Source: an uncultured Loktanella sp. (lineage in GTDB: Bacteria; Pseudomonadota; Alphaproteobacteria; Rhodobacterales; Rhodobacteraceae). Taken from it: a stretch of DNA of 16,611 nt. Shown here in pieces: positions 15,044-16,611 of the stretch (position 1 is the stretch's first letter; each line of letters begins with the position of its first letter). The notes under the pieces are model-generated. The model did no database searches and was not told where the DNA came from. It saw only the letters and a program-made list of their open reading frames with translations. The stretch covers positions 1 through 16,611 of the forward strand of contig CAJXTP010000040.1 of the NCBI GenBank assembly GCA_913061335.1, read 5' to 3'. A program made the translations under genes and the position numbers.

Positions 15044-16120
15044 TTACGCGTTCGCCATCTGCGCACTCGGCGTAGACTGAGAAATCGCAGTTTCCTCGTC
15101 AGTCATCTCTTCTGGAATACCCTCAAATAGAGGCGTTGAAAGATAACGCTCGCCAGTGTCAGGCAACATAACAAGGATCACCGAACCCTTTGGCGCCGTT
15201 TCAGCAATCTGCATCGCGACCGCAAACGTTGACCCGCCTGATATTCCGGTAAAAATACCTTCTTCGGCCGCAAGACGCCGCGACCATGAAATCCCGTCAG
15301 GACCTTTCACTGGAATAAGTTCGTCATAGTATGATCCATCAATTGCCTCTTGAAGAACGTAAGGGACAAAGTCCGGTGTCCAACCTTGGATCGGATGAGG
15401 CTCAAACGCCGGATGGCTTTCTGTCGGCTGATGCGTTTCGTTTCGGGTGTTGATGTATCCCGACGCCAAAATTGCCGAATTTGCTGGTTCGGTAAGGATA
15501 ATCTTGGTTTCTGGTCGGCTTTTACGAAGCACACGACCAACGCCCGAAACAGTGCCTCCAGTGCCATAACCCGTCACCCAATAGTCCAACCGCTCGCCAT
15601 CAAAGTCCGCGATTATCTCACGTGCAGTGGTGCTCTCGTGGATGTCAGCGTTGTCTGCGGTCTCAAATTGGCTGGCCAAAAACCAGCCATTTTCTTCGGC
15701 CAGTTCTTTGGCTTTGCTATACATGCCAAACCCTTTTAGGGCGCGCGGCGTAAGAACAACTTTCGCTCCGAAAAAGCGCATCAATCGACGCCTCTCAACC
15801 GAGAAACTATCGGCCATTGTCACAACCAGCGGATATCCCTTTGCCGCACACACCATCGCAAGACCAATGCCCGTATTACCAGACGTTGCCTCAACGATTG
15901 TTTGTCCGGGCTTCAGCCGTCCATCGCGCTCAGCGGCCTCAATGATATTAACCGCTAAGCGATCCTTCACTGATCCAGCTGGGTTAAAAGCCTCAAACTT
16001 TACATAAACTTGAACATGTTCCGGTGCGAGACGATTGATTTGAATTGCCGGCGTGTTGCCGACAGTATCAAGGATCGAAGAATAAAGCCGTCCTCGGCCT
16101 TCAGTTGTCCTAATTCCCAT
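15044..16120 (-). CDS. cysK: Cysteine synthase A (O-acetylserine sulfhydrylase), long form
   Basis: PLP enzyme of 358 residues that joins sulfide to O-acetylserine to make cysteine. The Schiff-base Lys52 is in FNPAGSVKDRLA, the substrate loop is TSGNTG at 79-84, the phosphate-binding glycines are GTGGT at 186-190, and MLPDTGERYLST is near the end. Relative to E. coli CysK it has an N-terminal extension of about ten residues and an insert at about 218-240 before HPIQGWTPDF; both are usual in a long form seen in rhodobacters and some other proteobacteria. It also ends in a Thr/Ser-rich tail. ATG 16120 follows AAGGAGG with ideal spacing. The SLC13 gene follows it downstream. Confidence 0.93.
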   Translation of the reverse strand: MGIRTTEGRGRLYSSILDTVGNTPAIQINRLAPEHVQVYVKFEAFNPAGSVKDRLAVNIIEAAERDGRLKPGQTIVEATSGNTGIGLAMVCAAKGYPLVVTMADSFSVERRRLMRFFGAKVVLTPRALKGFGMYSKAKELAEENGWFLASQFETADNADIHESTTAREIIADFDGERLDYWVTGYGTGGTVSGVGRVLRKSRPETKIILTEPANSAILASGYINTRNETHQPTESHPAFEPHPIQGWTPDFVPYVLQEAIDGSYYDELIPVKGPDGISWSRRLAAEEGIFTGISGGSTFAVAMQIAETAPKGSVILVMLPDTGERYLSTPLFEGIPEEMTDEETAISQSTPSAQMANA

Positions 16121-16373
16121 TGGGTGTCCTCCTTTTTGTTCGCAGTAATTCTTAGCATTACGTCGAACTCGGAATTTAGCACAATGCGGACAAAATGTCG
16201 CCCGTTACCCGTTTTTATCGCTTAACTCAAATTTGCTTTGGTTGCACAATCAGGCACAAAAGCGCATGAAATGTTCGCGCCTAACCGCGCCATAACGCAG
16301 TTTACCAACTGGGGTTTTGGCCGACACAGGTGACAAAATCGCAGGACAAAACAAAGCATCATGCAAATCCAAA

Positions 16374-16390
16374 GCAGATGCCAAATCTGC
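16374..16390 (-). terminator. Weak hairpin after the partial end gene
   Basis: GCAGAT (16374-16379) pairs with ATCTGC (16385-16390) around a 5-base loop, six bases after the stop of the minus-strand end gene. On the minus strand it is followed by TTTGGATTTG, an interrupted T-rich run. The rest of 16121-16373 is the cysK upstream region; apart from the cysK ribosome binding site I see no gene in it. Confidence 0.35.
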
Positions 16391-16395
16391 CATGC

Positions 16396-16569
16396 CTATT
16401 CAGCACTTTTCCATTTGACGGGGGTGACGTAAACGATGCTGTCATCAACACTGACCATCACATCGCCGTCCTGAATATTGACCTGCATCTTCATCGAGCG
16501 ACTTGCCAGTTTCGCCAGTGCGCTGGTGTCGTCTTCGGAAAAATTTATGACCTGAAGATTGTCAAATCG
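16396..16569 (-). CDS. C-terminal fragment of an unidentified protein
   Basis: The final 57 codons of a minus-strand gene whose upstream part is missing because the contig ends in adapter sequence. Visible residues include SEDDTSALAKLASRSMKMQV and DGDVMVSVDDSIVYVTPVKW, followed by TAG. The alternation of hydrophobic and charged residues suggests beta strands with one helix. No family is recognised. Extending the frame rightwards gives a false start (GTG TAT AAG AGA CAG, read MYKRQ) that belongs to the Nextera adapter, so no start should be annotated. Confidence 0.6.
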   Translation of the reverse strand, partial: RFDNLQVINFSEDDTSALAKLASRSMKMQVNIQDGDVMVSVDDSIVYVTPVKWKSAE

Positions 16570-16611
16570 CTGTCTCTTATACACATCTGACGCTGCCGAC
16601 GAATAGAGAGG
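16570..16611 (+). other. Illumina Nextera adapter at the contig end (not genomic)
   Basis: CTGTCTCTTATACACATCT at 16570-16588 is the 19-bp Tn5 mosaic end. GACGCTGCCGACGA at 16589-16602 completes the Nextera Read 1 adapter. ATAGAGAG at 16603-16610 is the reverse complement of i5 index S502 (CTCTCTAT), and the last G is the first base of the next adapter segment. The bases should be trimmed. Confidence 0.98.

Noticed and set aside
13961..15080. Long plus-strand open frames (249 and 285 codons) over the SLC13 gene
   Set aside because: Antisense to a transporter with intact motifs; composition is Lys/Arg/Asn- or Ser/Pro-rich as expected for reverse reading.
16396..16584. Apparent complete minus-strand protein starting MYKRQ
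   Set aside because: The first five codons are Nextera adapter; only the part up to 16569 is genomic.
16330..16590. Plus-strand open frame of 86 codons ending SLSLIHI
   Set aside because: Its end is encoded by the adapter and it is antisense to the partial end gene.
1..16611. CRISPR arrays, tRNA, rRNA, riboswitches, insertion sequences
   Set aside because: Looked for repeated spacers, cloverleaf ends, terminal inverted repeats with transposase motifs and known aptamer cores; none could be supported by eye.

Overview
The window looks like one end of a draft contig from an alphaproteobacterium of the roseobacter/Rhodobacterales type. The evidence is family-level: an amiC - mrcA - prfB block in one orientation, a PBP1A beginning MLRFILSFFG, a DUF455 ferritin-like protein directly behind a Bcp peroxiredoxin, a cysteine synthase of the long form with the HPIQGWTPDF segment, and moderate GC judged by eye. 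No rRNA, tRNA, CRISPR array, insertion sequence or phage gene is visible.

Layout. Positions 1-404 (minus) hold the N-terminal part of a membrane-anchored DUF3971/AsmA-like protein, divergent from bcp. Positions 491-1782 (plus) hold bcp and the overlapping DUF455 gene. Positions 1948-3739 (plus) hold a membrane-anchored M23 peptidase overlapping a bactofilin, closed by a strong GCAA-loop terminator at 3761. Positions 3924-10087 (minus) hold, in transcription order, a class I/II aminotransferase, amiC, mrcA (PBP1A) and prfB; the first two share a TGATG junction. Divergently at 10206-10955 (plus) lies a secreted DsbA-like thiol oxidoreductase. The divergent gap carries a perfect 12-bp inverted repeat.

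Positions 10956-13051 are the accessory part: a broken reading frame with an in-frame TAG, a 14-bp perfect palindrome, a small cupin, a stretch without a convincing gene, a small monooxygenase-like protein with a repeat-flanked promoter, and a 59-residue protein. Positions 13052-16120 (minus) hold cysK and an SLC13-type anion transporter with two RCK_C domains, plausibly a sulfur pair.

The last 42 bases (16570-16611) are not genomic. They are the Nextera transposon mosaic end, the Read 1 adapter and an i5 index matching S502, so the partial gene at 16396-16569 is cut by the library adapter.

Biological theme: much of the core is envelope work. It includes peptidoglycan synthesis (mrcA), cleavage (amiC, M23), a scaffold (bactofilin), periplasmic thiol chemistry (DsbA-like) and an AsmA-like envelope protein, with peroxide/iron defence and cysteine synthesis at the sides. 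I found no clearly new multi-gene system. The best leads are the M23-bactofilin unit, the unexplained inverted repeats, and the decayed gene at about 11.1-11.7 kb.
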